Below are positions 21,470 to 33,788 of a DNA stretch of 64,000 nucleotides, piece after piece (the stretch's first letter is position 1; each line of letters opens with the position of its first letter). The position numbers and the translations under genes were made by a program. Under the pieces are notes generated by a model. That model ran no database searches and was not told where the DNA came from. It worked only from the letters and a program-made list of their open reading frames with translations. The DNA comes from Pseudoips prasinana (Eukaryota; Arthropoda; Insecta; Lepidoptera; Nolidae): NCBI GenBank assembly GCA_951640165.1, contig OX621247.1:26200001-26264000 (forward strand). Reading direction: 5' to 3'.

Positions 21470-22060
21470 ACCCGGTATGCGCTATAATTAAGGTTGCCAT
21501 TATTTTTGAGAACTGATACGGGATTTATTAATGGCAAGTAAATAAAAACTGAAAGTAAGGGTAGTAACAATGTATTATAATAAAAAAAATATAGAAAAAC
21601 CGGCCATAATCTATAAAAACGAGCAAAAAATTCACGTTTGTTGTATGGAAGCCCCCTTAAATATTAATTTTATTTTGTTTTATAGTATTTGTTGTTATAG
21701 CGGCAACAGAAATACATCTGTGAAAATTTCAACTGTCTAACTATCACGGTTCATGAGATACAAACTGGAAACGGACAGATAGATAGACAGCGAAGTCTTA
21801 GTAATAGGGTCCTGTTGTACTCTTTGGGTACGGAACTCTAGAAAACGACAACCGCGCCTCTACGCATCTCTCATCTACCGTCGGCTTCGAACCGTTAGTA
21901 AGTACATACTGATATACGTACGTAGGTACATACATAATGGATGAGTGTACATATATTTGAAATATTGATAATCGGGACAAAAACGGGACAAGTAACAATA
22001 CGGGACGTGATACTTAAATACGGTGACTGTCCCGTAAATACGGGTTGTATGGCAACCCTA
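21470..22060. mobile_element. Composite repeat with imperfect terminal inverted repeats
   Basis: It starts next to a CTAGCTGTACCC motif (a Helitron-like end on the minus strand). The segment from AGGTTGCCAT (about 21493) to ATGGCAACCCT (about 22058) is bounded by inverted ends sharing also an ACGGGA/CCCGTA block. The interior has the phrases TAGTAATAGGGTCCTGTTG and TTTGGGTACGGAACTC, which I recognise as a common lepidopteran interspersed repeat. No transposase frame and no clear target duplication. Confidence 0.4.
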
Positions 22061-22457
22061 GGTATAAGGCCTCGTTAAGAAACAAGGGTCTAATTAATGC
22101 TATGTTGGACGAGGAACCTTCGTGGACGTATACAGAACATCCCACCAAAATATAGAGTATAAACTAACAATTATTAAATATGTTATGATCGGAGATAAGT
22201 ATTGGTATACTAGCTGTATTAGCCGTGCAGGTTTCAGTAAAATGGCGAAAGCGTCAAAATACTTATTTATTTATTTGGAAAACCAACGTCTTCACTTTTA
22301 AACTTCTAGTTAAAAATATAGACAAGAAAAATATTACCAGTTAGTACATAAATACACTTAACCAAAAAAAAGTAAAAAATAAGTTACTTATAAAGTCTAA
22401 TTAACAAAAGGGAGAATTATAAAGCCTACGTTGGAAAGTTAAACATTAAGATAATTA
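22061..22457. other. No feature seen
   Basis: AT-rich, with no frame or repeat assigned. Confidence 0.4.
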
Positions 22458-22703
22458 TTGAAAAACTCAGTGCTCATCAGCCTTCTTACTGTCGCTATAC
22501 TCGCATTAAATATATCTACATCATATTGTTTGAAAACATCATTTACCGTCTTGCTTGCTCCCCACAGAAAGGTATTCCGAAATTATTGTTATGGCGAAAC
22601 TATAGTTTATGCTCATGGGTCTACACGTGGTTCGTGGATTCCATTCCAACCAGTAGTTAAATCTATTCTACTAATCATACAAGTTGATTGTAAAGATGAT
22701 TGA
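22458..22703 (+). pseudogene. Possible remnant of a small secreted-protein gene
   Basis: The frame lacks ATG at its start (it reads ATTG where an ATG would fit) and then encodes a signal-peptide-like run: Lys-Asn-Ser, a Leu/Val/Ile/Ala core and Ser-Tyr-Cys. Inside it, CTTGCTCCCCACAG at about 22554-22567 looks like a splice acceptor. The following part has two cysteines before a stop. AATAAA-type signals occur near 22826. I do not recognise a family. It could equally be chance. Confidence 0.2.
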
Positions 22704-24066
22704 AATTTCATGCTGAATCAGCAAACCAGTGCTAAGTGGAAAGCAGCCAGAGAACGTACATATATTGAGGCAGTCTCTCCTCAGATTTAAGGGGTCCATG
22801 TTATATATCAATAAGGCAAATACTAATAAAATAAATAAACTGCAAGTAAGTTCAATATGAAATTCCTGGATTGACCGAATTCAACAAATTATTAATGGAC
22901 GATTATAAGAATATTCGTTATTTTATTCGTTTATTTATTTTATTTTACTAGTTTTAGCATTTCCAATTTAATGTTGGGTATTGAAGGAATGGAAATATCT
23001 TAGCGGTTGCACGTAGATACAGATGTAGCAATGAAGTAACACAGTAAAGATAAAACACGTCAACAGAAGAACACTTCACCGTAGAATAGTTTATTACAAC
23101 TCCTACCGCAAGCCGGCTTAAGAAAGTCCCTACAAAAAACTTGCCAATATTGCCAATAACATGAATCGAGAAAACGTATTTGCTGTGCGATACCTCAAAC
23201 CCCATTTAGATGATATAATTAACTCTTTTAGTTTTACTCTCTAATACCGATGTATTAGAGAGTAAAACTTAGCAGGAATGCTCTTACATTCGAGTGTAGA
23301 GCATTGAGAGTCAAATACAAGGATATTGTCGAACCCTTTTACAAATGTTTTGGGTCGATTATAGTTTAGTTTTATGTCGAATAAAAACGTGTTTATATGA
23401 TGCGTTCGCTAAACGGTACTTACAACTGCAATGGGTTAAATGAATTTTGGACAGCGTTCTTTTAGTTTTATGAGCTGTACCTTTGCCTAACAGTATGTCC
23501 TATCTGCTTTATGATTGTTTGGGCGTTCTAGAAGCAACCTTGATTGTTCTTTTAAACATATCTTCTTTTTACATAAATGTTGTTCAGTTCGGGTATCCAA
23601 CCCCATGACCTCCCGGGTACAAAGGGTCGAACGATTGATTTACACTGCGCTCTAACAGAGGTCGTCGGTGTACGCCTTTTATTGCCTCAAAAATATTACT
23701 CAACAAAAAAGCAATAACAACTAGTAACGATCATTTGAACAAAGCAGTCAATGTTGGTAGGATAACTATGGTATCTATGTCATGTAGATGGTGGCATTCA
23801 TAACACCACAGCGATAAACGGAGATGAACATTCATGCAAGCGCAAAGGCATGCACCGCCCACACACGCAAAATTTTACAACATAGATACATGTACGTGTG
23901 GATATAAGCGATTTGACACTTGCTCAATCCTTGTAGGGCTGCCAGCATGAACAATTATTATTTAATTTAAGTCTTTTAAGTTTAATTTTAACTTTTGCGT
24001 GCACTATGCAAATGTATCCCTACATCACAGCGTAATTTACAAACAATTAATTGATGGACACAAAGT
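22704..24066. other. No gene seen; one hairpin inside
   Basis: AT-rich spacer. GC-richer sequence at 23600-23680 resembles a degraded tRNA-like piece (CCATGACCTCCCGGG) but is not assignable. Confidence 0.4.
23230..23269. repeat. Perfect 18-bp-arm hairpin
   Basis: AGTTTTACTCTCTAATAC at 23230-23247 and its exact reverse complement at 23252-23269, with a four-base loop. Confidence 0.8.
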
Positions 24067-24191
24067 ACACCTAGACATAGAACAAATGCTTATGGACCCC
24101 ACAAACAGTTGTCCCCACGCAGGACAACTATTACTTATCGAACCCGGGACCCGAAGTGGCGAGGCGACTATCTTAACCGCTGCGCCACACG
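24067..24191 (-). mobile_element. SINE family C copy 1 (tRNA-derived)
   Basis: On the minus strand: GTGTGGCGCAGCGGTTAAGA (A box), a CTCGCCACTTCGGGT block and a B-box-like GGGTTCGATAAG, then CAACTGTTTGTGGG. Related copies are at 31872 and 34659. Confidence 0.75.
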
Positions 24192-26414
24192 TACAATTTA
24201 AAAATCTTGTTTCTGTGTAGCATTGCTAACGGGAGAGGAGCAGAAAGTAAAGTTCAAGTGGCTGTAAAGTTCAAGTCCTCGGTTGAGTTGGCTAATTCTA
24301 AAGTGTTTCTGTCTTATAATTTATAATAAATGATATTTACTTTCCTCTAAAACCAAATAATTCACAAATAAATTAAAACAAATTAAATTATTGTTAACTG
24401 TTTTGTTAGCGCCATAATCTGTTCTTAATCGAATCTACATATATAATTCACTGCCTTACTCCAGCGGTGGGAAAACGGCGGGGTATGTTGCTGTTAAAAA
24501 TAGGATTCGAACAGAATAAGAAAAGCTTACCACATGATGATGACACTAAAATAAGCTTCCACAGATATTAGATCGCATGCGTACTGTTAAAGGCATCCGT
24601 CTTTGCTAAATTGAGCATAAATGTGTTGTAGCTATTTATTTAAGTAACTTACGAAGAGAACTTTTAGTACTTATTAATAACATCTTTATTCTGTGGTACA
24701 ACTTAACGCGACGGAGACAGCCCTGCCCACACATAGAGACGTGCCACGCACACATACAACTCGCAACCGGTCGATTGACGTCAATGATGGGTGGGGACTT
24801 GTATAAAAAAATAAAACTATCAGTTTACTACAGACGGAAAACAACACAAGCATAACAAGCTATTGTTCTGAATACCCATGTATTGACTATTAACTTGACT
24901 ATTTAGGTACTTACAGTACTAAATACAGGATGTTTTATTATTTCCTATTAGCCTGCTTGGTCTACCTAATGAGATAAATCTCATTCATAAGCCAGACTTA
25001 TTAAGGCAACATTGGGTTCTAAGCCCGGGTGGGTGGGAAAGAATTATTGGGATTTTTCTGGCAAGAAAAGAACCCAGTATAGTAGCGGTCTGGAGTTTAG
25101 AAATAACACCTTTGTGACTCGGAGAGCATGTAAAGTTGTAGGTTTTATGCAGCTGAGATTATGTCTTCCTATCAGTGTCGGATAGGCATGGCAGTGTATG
25201 CGCACACACTCGTGATCTACATGTTTTCTACATATGCGGCTAATTTCCGTAGATAGTGGGCGCCGTATGCGGGTTGAAGCTATGTTACAGTAAACACAGA
25301 ACAATGTAACATCGATTTTATAAACAGAAGATATGATTATTAATACGTTTATTGTTATTATTATATGTTGGTATATATACAGAGCTTCCTGTAGTTTTAC
25401 TTACGTTGATTTTATTCTTCAAACTGTCAGGATCTGAATAAGGATGTCGTTAAAATTCTTTTAGTATGACGTCAATCCTCTCATCCCGTATATACATACA
25501 GCGTACCTTACTAGCTAGCAGTGGGGAAGGGTGTAAATAACACGATTTCTCTCGATTAGCCTCTTGTAAGAAACGAAGATGGTATGAGTTCAATATACCT
25601 TTGCATTAGTTTGCTTATTTTAAGTTGATAATAGTAAGCGATTTTTATTAAAATAGAAGGTATTCCGACAATTCCCGACAACGAACTGACTAATTAAGAT
25701 GCGCGTGATTGGCTCAGAAAGAAAGAAAGAAAATTCATCTACGACGCTTATTTTCCGTTAGAAATTGAAAGATATAAAAATGTCTTCACTTGTTTAAAAA
25801 TAATGTGAAATGCACCTAACAAATTTCTTAATATGAGAAGATTAAGAAATTTGTTACAAGTGTTTAGTAGCGATACAATACAAATACTGTTTACTGTACA
25901 CCAAGATTTACCCATAAAATATATAGTTGTATTAAATATTGTACAATGGGCGGTCTTATCGCTTACATAGGAATATCGATAATGATGTAAAAGTTAATTC
26001 ATTCCGTTAATATATGTATATTTATGTAGTATCGATAACCATACTGTGCACTGTGCAGTGTATGACAAGGCAGCTCAGTAGCTGCCTTTTGAGAATCGCT
26101 ACCAAAAACTCAGTTACTTACTAAACATTTTTGTTTAAAAATCGCTTAAAATCCTAATATAGTCTATTACATATTTTCAAACATGTCAACTTACGACTTG
26201 TTCAGAAATTTTGTAATATGGCCTGTTATATGATGTGACTTTTATAGTTGTTATACTTATTTGTGAAAAATTGTCTGAAGTTAGAAAAGAATCTTATACA
26301 TTAAGACATTGAAGGGTTGTTGGCGCATAAACAGTTTTACACTTATAAAGTAGAGACTAGCTAATGTTACTATTATAAAATAAATCTTTTTGTAAATTAT
26401 TTCCTACAATCCGT
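24192..26414. other. No gene seen; one hairpin inside
   Basis: Mostly AT-rich. A GC-richer patch at 24715-24800 and a minus-strand 86-residue frame at 25044-25304 were examined and show no family features. Confidence 0.4.
25817..25856. repeat. Perfect 16-bp-arm hairpin
   Basis: TAACAAATTTCTTAAT and its exact reverse complement with an 8-base loop. Confidence 0.75.
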
Positions 26415-26553
26415 GTACCTATCTATCTATATGTACCTAGAAATAATTATAAATGAATTATATATTACTACGAACATGTTCTGACTATTTTTAAGCGCTT
26501 TTTTAAAGTCTACGTGAATAAAAACCTTTTTTATTTATTTATTTATTTTATAA
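26415..26553 (+). mobile_element. LINE 3'-UTR fragment
   Basis: GTACCTAGAAATAATTATA, ACATGTTCTGACTATTT, AAAGTCTACGTGAATAAAAACC and a TTTATTTATTT tail match 9230-9375. Only the last 140 bp of the element are present. Confidence 0.7.
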
Positions 26554-27062
26554 AATCCTATAAACCGAGTCACGTATGATTTACGTAATATACATACGTA
26601 ATCTTTTACCCTCAAGGGTGTAAAATAATAATAGGGAATAAGGGGTGAATGTTGGTATGGAAACATGTAAGGTTTATGTGAATGTTTTATAAGTTTGCGA
26701 CAAGGGACGAAATATTGGAGATCCGTGTCTCATATTCGATTTCCGCACAGCACAACAATTTGTGTGACCCATGTGTAGTCTAGGTGTGTTGACTTACGAA
26801 TGACTATTAACGAGCAACGTAGTTCGAATTTAGAGACTCAGCTCAGTCATATTACCTAATAAAATTAAAAAATAGCATTTAAAGCGCAGTTTTTGATGCT
26901 TTGTTCCGTGTTTTGAAACATTTACCATTCATGTAAAGCAACAAACAAAAATATGTCATAGATAAATGAAATATAATACATATATGTTCTTAAAATACAT
27001 ATAAACCCTTCCCATGGAGTGGTGATTATAACACGCTTATTTAATTTGTTATATTAATATCT
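26554..27062. other. No feature seen
   Basis: No recognised frame or repeat. Confidence 0.4.
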
Positions 27063-27313
27063 AATAATAATATCCTAGGACATTATTTACAAACTAAGCA
27101 GAGCTTGTACTATGGAAACCATGTAACTGATGTTGTACATATACTACTTTTTTTTTTCTTTTGTAAGTACATACTTATATAGATAAATTACACCCAGACC
27201 CAGGACAAACAGACATGTTCATGCACACAGATAGCTGTCCTGGGTTGGAATCGAACCCACGACCTCCGGCGTGAAAAGCAAGCATTTGCCAATCACGCAA
27301 ACAGGTCCGTCTA
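27063..27313 (-). mobile_element. SINE family B copy (tRNA-derived)
   Basis: On the minus strand it has an A-box-like part with GGCAAATGCTTGC, then GAGGTCGTGGGTTCGATTCC (B box), CATGAACATGTCTGT and CTGGGTGTAAT, ending in ATATTATT. At least nine more full or partial copies lie to the right, which makes this the most abundant family here. Confidence 0.85.
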
Positions 27314-27949
27314 AAGTTAGTTTTTAATATTTTTGTAAATTACTAACATAGGCCTAATTTGTAGGCGTTTTTATTATTAGTCTTACCAACCAACAAAATG
27401 AGTCATGGTCATTTGAAAATAAGGGATTTATTATTATTATATATCGGCTTTGAAAGTTTTCAATTGCTGAAAAAAGTTAAATAAGAACCGCCTTTAACTT
27501 CAATGCATCGCCTTAAGCCATAACTGGACGGCATGATAAATTTTGACAGAACCAACCACCCATCACTGCACTTACGATGAAGTAAAGCGTTGGCAGAAGT
27601 CATCACTGTCGCCGATATCACACTCAAAACCTAGAGGTTTCTGTGCCACTTCTGAAAAACAAACTTTTGTTATTTTTGCTCAAAAAAAAAAAAACTTAAA
27701 ATAAAATATCTGTATAATTTATGTTTTTATTTTAATTCATCCGAATCATAAAACAAAAATTATCATCAATTTACCGACGAAATGACATTTAGATTTTAGG
27801 TACAAAAATGATAAATAAAACATTTTGACATAATTTTGGGTATTATGTAAATCGTATTTCAACATTCATAAATGACATACATATATAGAAGATACAAGAT
27901 CTCGCATCCGCATTTAGGTATAGTTATTATAGAAAATAGAACTGTTGTA
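27314..27949. other. No feature seen
   Basis: AT-rich; no recognised frame or repeat. Confidence 0.4.
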
Positions 27950-28084
27950 CAGACGCCAGCACATCCAGCTACCCTAATCTGTCAAATTTCTTTTATAGGA
28001 TTTCAATGTTATCAGAAAAGCATAAGGTTCACTTTTAATTGGGGAAATTTGACAGATTGGGTTAGCTTGATGTGCTGGCGTCTG
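27950..28084. mobile_element. Foldback MITE family E, copy 1
   Basis: 135 bp bounded by CAGACGCCAGCACATC and its complement, flanked by TA. The arms continue inward through AATCTGTCAAATTTC, so the element can fold almost completely. It has no frame of its own; small frames crossing it are not genes. TA flanks suggest a Tc1/mariner-type MITE. Confidence 0.9.
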
Positions 28085-28086
28085 TA

Positions 28087-28526
28087 CCATAAAACGGGGT
28101 GAATAGAACTCCAGGGGGTGAATGGAAACGTGAAAAAAATTAAACTTATGTACGGAAATTGTCCGTATGTATATGGAAATAGAATCCGTTCCGTTCACAT
28201 GTGCTTTGGTCATCTTGTGAAATGAATATTCCAAAATATTCGGAACAAATATTCACTTCAATATTTCTGTCCATACACAAAAACACTTTATTGGCAATAC
28301 GAGAAATTAATCATTAATCTCTAAATAAGACCAAAGCACATATTTCGAAAATGAAAACGATAATTGTATATCCCAAAAATCTTAAAAACGCGTGAGCGAG
28401 AGCCTGCTAGTCGAATTATCGGCTTTAAAGCCGACGACGCCCCGTTAATAATATAATAGATACTTATTTATTTATATAGTCCCATTCTCTATTCACCCTG
28501 GGATTACTATTCAACCCGGTTTACCT
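28087..28526. mobile_element. MITE-like element, family F copy 2
   Basis: Left end CCATAAAACGGGGTGAATAG and right end CTATTCACCCTGGG...CCCGGTTTACC, the same inverted ends as 14377-14545. It directly abuts a family E MITE on its left. No coding frame. Confidence 0.55.
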
Positions 28527-28568
28527 TTATCACTTTTATTAATGTTTTCTCTTCTGTTATATTTATAA

Positions 28569-28753
28569 CTAGCTGTGCCCTGCGGCTTTACCCAAATTAA
28601 ACTTTATTAATTATAGCCTATGTGTTAATCCAGGGTGTCAGCTAACTCCATACCAAATTTTATTAAAATCGCTCCAGCCGTTTAGACGTGAAGAAGTAAC
28701 AAACATACACACTCACACACTCACAAACTTTCGCCTTTATAATATTAGTAGGA
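28569..28753 (-). mobile_element. Helitron-like non-autonomous element, family M copy 2
   Basis: On the minus strand it starts TCCTACTAATATTATAAAGG after an A, and ends CTAG before T. Body text (GACGTGAAGAAGTAACAAAC on the plus strand) matches the other M copies. The terminal hairpin is weakened by substitutions. Confidence 0.7.
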
Positions 28754-28855
28754 TAGAAGCGTCCGTAGGATTTAGGCGTAAATCCCACACGTGACTAATT
28801 CTCAGTAGCGCTAAGAGGTAACTTAAAATAAATAAATGTCATATTTATTTATTCC

Positions 28856-28924
28856 GAATCAACAGTCTAAAATATAAGTTTCAAGCTCTAGAAGCTTGAA
28901 ACTTATATTTTATTCTGTTGATTC
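28856..28924. repeat. Hairpin with about 33-bp arms
   Basis: GAATCAACAG...AAGTTTCAAGCT and its reverse complement with two mismatches and a loop of three to four bases. It lies just downstream of a Helitron-like element. Confidence 0.8.
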
Positions 28925-29308
28925 TAAAAATGACGATACTTCCATACAATTTTTAATCCCCCCCTTTCAACCCCTTAGAACCATTTTTCGCAATAAAACG
29001 TAGCCCTTGTCCTTTCACAAGCTCTAGACTAACTTTGTACCAAATCGGGTCAGTATTTATGGCGTGAAGCGTGGACAGACAGACATACAGAGTTACTTTC
29101 GCATTTATAATATGAGTAACGATTATCAACGATTTTATAAAAACAAAACCAAATATTTTAAAAATTTGTTGCCACGGGAGAAAAATTACCCCAATTTAAA
29201 ATGAAGAAACCACATATACTAAACTAAATTGAACCTATAAATTCTGCCATCCGATTACTACATGTACATGCCCAGCGGTTTCGTCATATTTTGGACAATA
29301 CACACAAT

Positions 29309-29456
29309 ATCTAGCTAGAAATTGTAGCCTATTTGTTATTCTGATGTATAAGCTATATTATTATAAAGTTTCATTAAAATCCATTCAGTAGTTTTTACGT
29401 GAAAGAGCAACAAACATCCATCCATCCATACTTACTAACTTTCGCGTTTAGTGGGA
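29309..29456 (-). mobile_element. Degraded Helitron-like element
   Basis: On the minus strand: TCCCACTAAACGCGAAAG at the start and CTAG near 29317 at the end. Body words (CAACAAACATCCATCC, CATTAAAATCCATTCAG on the plus strand) resemble family M but are diverged. Confidence 0.45.
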
Positions 29457-30422
29457 TATGTTAAAAAATACTTTATACTGATAATCTCATATAATAAAAA
29501 TCAATAGCGCATAATAATATGAAAATGACCGCAATAGATCTAATCTAAGAGTCCATCTATTTCCTCAGATATCTACCGTCTGATATCTATCTGAACATTA
29601 GTTCATAATATATAAAGAATATAGGTATAAGTTAATTCACATTGTTCGATTATTCAACTTCGATATTACAGTATATAAATGAAAACACAATATTTAACAT
29701 ACAAGCAACATTAAAAATGACCAAAATCATCGTTGTATTCATGTTCTTCAAACAGCCACAGTGGGGTCAAACAGAAATATTTGAACACCAGTCTCTGACG
29801 TCAAAGGTGTCCATGAGATGTGATTCTGTCAAATACCTCGTTTTGTACTGTGGCATTATTGTCAAGCCTATTGTATACAGCACACTGGCCTTAGAGCCAC
29901 AAAACTCACAAAAAATATTGAATTAACGTATAGATGTAACAATTTAAATATTTTTGTGGCTAATAATTTGGCAATGTCATATTTGCTTAACAACTTCAGT
30001 GTAATACGTGTATTATACTCGTAGTTCTAAGTAGTGCGTTACAAGAATTAGGGTATTATGTATATAGTGTATGTGTTAATTAGTTATTCCGAATTGTTAT
30101 TAGTCCACGTTAAATAAAAAAATGTCGAGAAAAAATATGACATTGCGCTAGTCACGTAAGGATCGAAGATTTATCGAGCAAACATGACAGTAAAAAAACT
30201 CATGCTAGTATTATTGTAGTACAGCTATATATCAATTAGAGTATAGAAATTAATTTTATATTAATTAATTATTATAGAATAAATTATTAAGCGATCCATT
30301 TATTTTTATCTCTCACGACAATATTACTTTTTTCTCGATATAATATCTATGGCTCTTTCACCTCTTTTCATAAACGCACGCTACCTTTAATACAATAAAA
30401 ATGTACAAAGTATGTACTAAAT
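29457..30422. other. No confident gene
   Basis: A 94-residue frame (29642-29926) contains a short hydrophobic run after an internal methionine but no recognised family. The rest is AT-rich. Confidence 0.35.
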
Positions 30423-30555
30423 GTCATCATCAGCATCATCATATCAGCCGAAAGACGTCCACTGCTGGACAAAGGCCTCTCCAAAGATCTCCACAATTGC
30501 CGGTTTGCGCTATTCGCATCCAGCAGTTTCCAGCAGCCCGCACAAGATCATCGGT
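30423..30555 (-). mobile_element. RTE-like LINE 3'-end fragment
   Basis: CATCATCAGCATCATCATAT (tail), AGACGTCCACTGCTGGAC, AAGATCTCCACAATTG and CGCATCCAGCAG are the complement of the 7661-7772 block. Confidence 0.7.
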
Positions 30556-30992
30556 CTATCTTGTAGGGGTCTGTACTAAATGTAATGATGATGATTAACT
30601 AAAACAGACCTATTCTCATTTATAATATGTAGTTAGAATTTTAAAATATTTTAAATGATATTGTATTAGGAATAAATAATATTAATGACTAAACTGACGT
30701 CCCCGCATTCATTGGCAAGCATCCTTAAAATGTATTAAACTTCATGACGTAATAGTTTACTATACAATAGTTATGACTAATATGAATTATACTACCTACC
30801 TCATTAAATAATTTGTTATAAGTCTTATGTGTAAAACATATAAAACACATAAACATAAACTTTATATTTTAATTGATTGTTAATTAAAAAATATTACAAT
30901 GTTAATTGCACTTGATGATACATCAATAATTAAAAAAATATCTCTATTATCATCATTATTATTATTTATGTAGAAGTGTTTCGATTTATGTA

Positions 30993-31126
30993 CAGACGCC
31001 AGCACAACCAGCTACCCCAATCTGTCAAATTTCTTTTATAGATTTTCAACTTTATCACATAAACATAAAGTTCACTTTCAATTGAGAAAATTTGACAGAT
31101 GGGGTAGCTTGATGTGCTGGCGTCTG
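30993..31126. mobile_element. Foldback MITE family E, copy 2
   Basis: Same ends and TA flanks as copy 1. The spacer between the arms has CTTTATCACATAAACATAAAG. Confidence 0.9.
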
Positions 31127-31281
31127 TACTAATACTTTTCAAACTTTATTAGTGCCGGCGTTGCTTTGAAAAAAAAAAAAAAAGAGATACTATCATAAAT
31201 TGCAACAACTTCAGCCCGTTTATATTTATTATCTATGCATTATTCACTAACATCCATAACTTTATATCAAATGAAAATGTT

Positions 31282-31411
31282 CAGAGCACATCAAGCTACA
31301 CCAATCTGTCAAATTTCCCCAATTGAACGTGGAATTTATGCTTATGTGATAAAGTTGAAAATCTATAAAATAAATTTGACAGATAGAGGTAGCTGGATGT
31401 GCTGGCGTCTG
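31282..31411. mobile_element. Foldback MITE family E, copy 3 (5-base deletion in one end)
   Basis: The left end reads CAGAGCACATC, missing five bases of CAGACGCCAGCACATC; the right end is intact. It lies only 155 bp from copy 2, in the opposite internal orientation. Confidence 0.85.
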
Positions 31412-31871
31412 TACGTGCTATGTATTAATATCTTTATACAACGTCAGTAATATCTTATGAGTACAACTAACTTTCTATTAGAAACATGAACTAGTCATAT
31501 CATTATGCTTTAGAACTCTATAGATAGATCTTCCTTCTATACAGTTTGAAACGGGCCTAAATATAATTGCAGCTTATTTAAATCCTTATTTATCTCAAGA
31601 TGATCTTCAAACCGTGACATACGTATTAAACTTAACTCGCCTACACTTCAATTATTATTTAAATTAGCTGCAAGTAATGCTGCAATGACAAAGACGACCG
31701 ATGAAACAAAAAATACTCCAGTGGAATGTGAATTAGTCACGAAACACGCTGAGCAGCTGAAATTTGGTATAAAGTGCCGATATTTCCATGCACTTTTGCA
31801 TCTTATCATGCTCATTTGATCATGCTACACATTGTACATACTACAACTTTATCGGCGTGGAAATTCATATC

Positions 31872-32075
31872 GCATGTGGCGCAGCGGCTAAGACAGTCAC
31901 CTCGCCACTTCGTGTCCCGGGCTCGATTCCCGCGCCGGACAACTATTTGTGAGTCCCATAAATAGTTGTTCTGAGTCTGGATGTAATTTGTGTCCGTCTA
32001 TTATATGTTTGTAAAATACCCCGCGACACAGGGATTCCATTCCCTAGTGCGGGCGGTGTCTCTTTCAAATAAAAT
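31872..32075 (+). mobile_element. SINE family C copy 2
   Basis: GTGGCGCAGCGGCTAAGACA (A box) and GGGCTCGATTCCCGCGCC (B box), then AATAGTTGTTCTGAGTCTGG, ACCCCGCGACACAGGGATT and an AAATAAAA tail. Confidence 0.85.
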
Positions 32076-33373
32076 CAAATGTGTTTAACCGATTACCAAA
32101 AAGAGATAAACAAATAAATAACTTGGCATCAGTAGTCAAAGAAACGTAAATTTTAGGTTTCATAGAGTTCGTATGTCTGAGTATACAAAATGTAATGCTA
32201 CTAACGCATGTTATCAAGTCATTAATTTTGATAGCTTGACAACAATGGACCAAGGGTACGTCCTTGAGGAACGCTTTTTCAGCAAATTACTCCTACAGTA
32301 TTGTACCGTTTCTAGTCTGAACTATAGTATTTATTATTAGTAACTCATTTTTGCAATTAACAATAATTACGTTCTTTGTTATGGTTATTTTGAGACATTT
32401 TAGAGTATCTTAACAACAGACAATTTTGTTCCCCTATATTACTTTAAGGATTTTGTCAAGGGTTGCTTTTGATATTTTTACCTGTTTTATCATAGAGTTA
32501 CCGTAAATATTTAGTTTTTAATCAACTCTTTGCTGGATCCAAGTATGTTTGGATGATTTCTAGACGCGTTTTATATTTGGTTTCACATACGATGGACGTC
32601 TTAATTTTGTTGCCAATTGTTACTAATTGTTGTTATTAATTTTTGTTCAAATAAAAAAATAATGTAATACTTTTTTTGCGACATAACTTGTTGTTTATAT
32701 ATTTCCCCTTGTCTGCCTGCCAACCTTGCCTGCAAGCCTTGATTTTACTGACTGGAATTAAAAACGCATAGGTAAAAAATGTGAACGTTATTCTATAGAA
32801 CAAAATTCCACCGAAACTATACATAGACGATAAAAGGGTCCATGATAACACAGACATTGGCTTTCACATAGTGACTACAAATCTGCTGAATGACAAACTA
32901 AGATGAATGCGTTTTATCCAAATTGAGTTGAGGAAGTATTGTATCCATCCAGTCCCCTCACACTACAACACAACATACGTAGATATGTATATAATACATA
33001 CATACTGGTGTAGTAATAAGTTCCCGCTCCAGTTACCATACACAATAACATTGGACACGGTAATGACGGATGCGGGCATCCGCTATATTCAAATAACTGT
33101 AGCCATGTCAGGAAACCCACGGATTATGATAGCACGAGTCGAAATTGAAGGTTAAAGTTCAATATATGCACAACATGTTACATAAATCGCGTGCCATATT
33201 AGTTAAAGAATCGCCCATGAATTAGAGCAAATTTGCAATTTTGTGGAGCCGAGTGTCTGTAACCAGCCAGATCTATTTAAGGAAGCCGAAAACCGATTTT
33301 CTGTTCTATTAATTAACATTGTAGATAAGTTAGTATTCGTACAATAGTATCTTACATATCAAGCTATTATAAA
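32076..33373. other. No confident gene
   Basis: Frames at 32907-33155 (82 residues) and 32636-32857 were examined. The former ends in a plausible short folded sequence but has no start context, exon partner or family that I recognise. Confidence 0.35.
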
Positions 33374-33442
33374 TTTCCAGTATAAGCTGATCTCGCGTTG
33401 TATAGGATTTCCATACAATGACAAGTCAGCTTATATTGGAAA
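33374..33442. repeat. Nested inverted repeat
   Basis: TTTCCAGTATAAGCTGA and its complement (one mismatch) enclose a smaller TTGTAT/ATACAA pair. Confidence 0.65.
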
Positions 33443-33564
33443 TGTATAGCTGGATATGTAGCCGTGTGTACCTATGCAAACACATAAGCAACAATTTATA
33501 TCGATTTTTTGCCACCAATATCGAAAATGGTAAAGTACTTTTGACTGGCCGGTTTATAATTACT

Positions 33565-33788
33565 TGAGTTTCACGCCGCACCGTCGCGGTCGTGGATTTA
33601 ATTCCCATTCAGATATTTGTGTTCATGAACATCTCTGTTTGTCCTGAGTCTGGGTGTAATTATCTATATACGTATGTATTTACAAAAGAAAAGTAGTATA
33701 TGTCAGTTATCTAGTTTCTATAGTTCAAGCTCTGCTTAGTTTGGAATCAAATGGCTGTGTGTAAATAATTTCCCAGGATATTATTATA
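33565..33788 (+). mobile_element. SINE family B copy
   Basis: Degraded head (TTTCACGCCGCACCG, then GGTCGTGGATTTAATTCCC, a damaged B box), a clear body (CTGAGTCTGGGTGTAATTA, GTATATGTCAGTTATCTAG) and a CCCAGGATATTATTATA tail. Confidence 0.8.

Noticed and set aside
29642..29926. 94-residue frame with a hydrophobic stretch after an internal Met
   Set aside because: Too short and without a family; composition is not distinguishable from AT-rich chance frames.
32907..33155. 82-residue frame, considered as an exon of a small secreted protein
   Set aside because: The end looks mildly protein-like, but there is no signal peptide, no partner exon and no recognised family. Linking it to the frame at 22458 would be guesswork.
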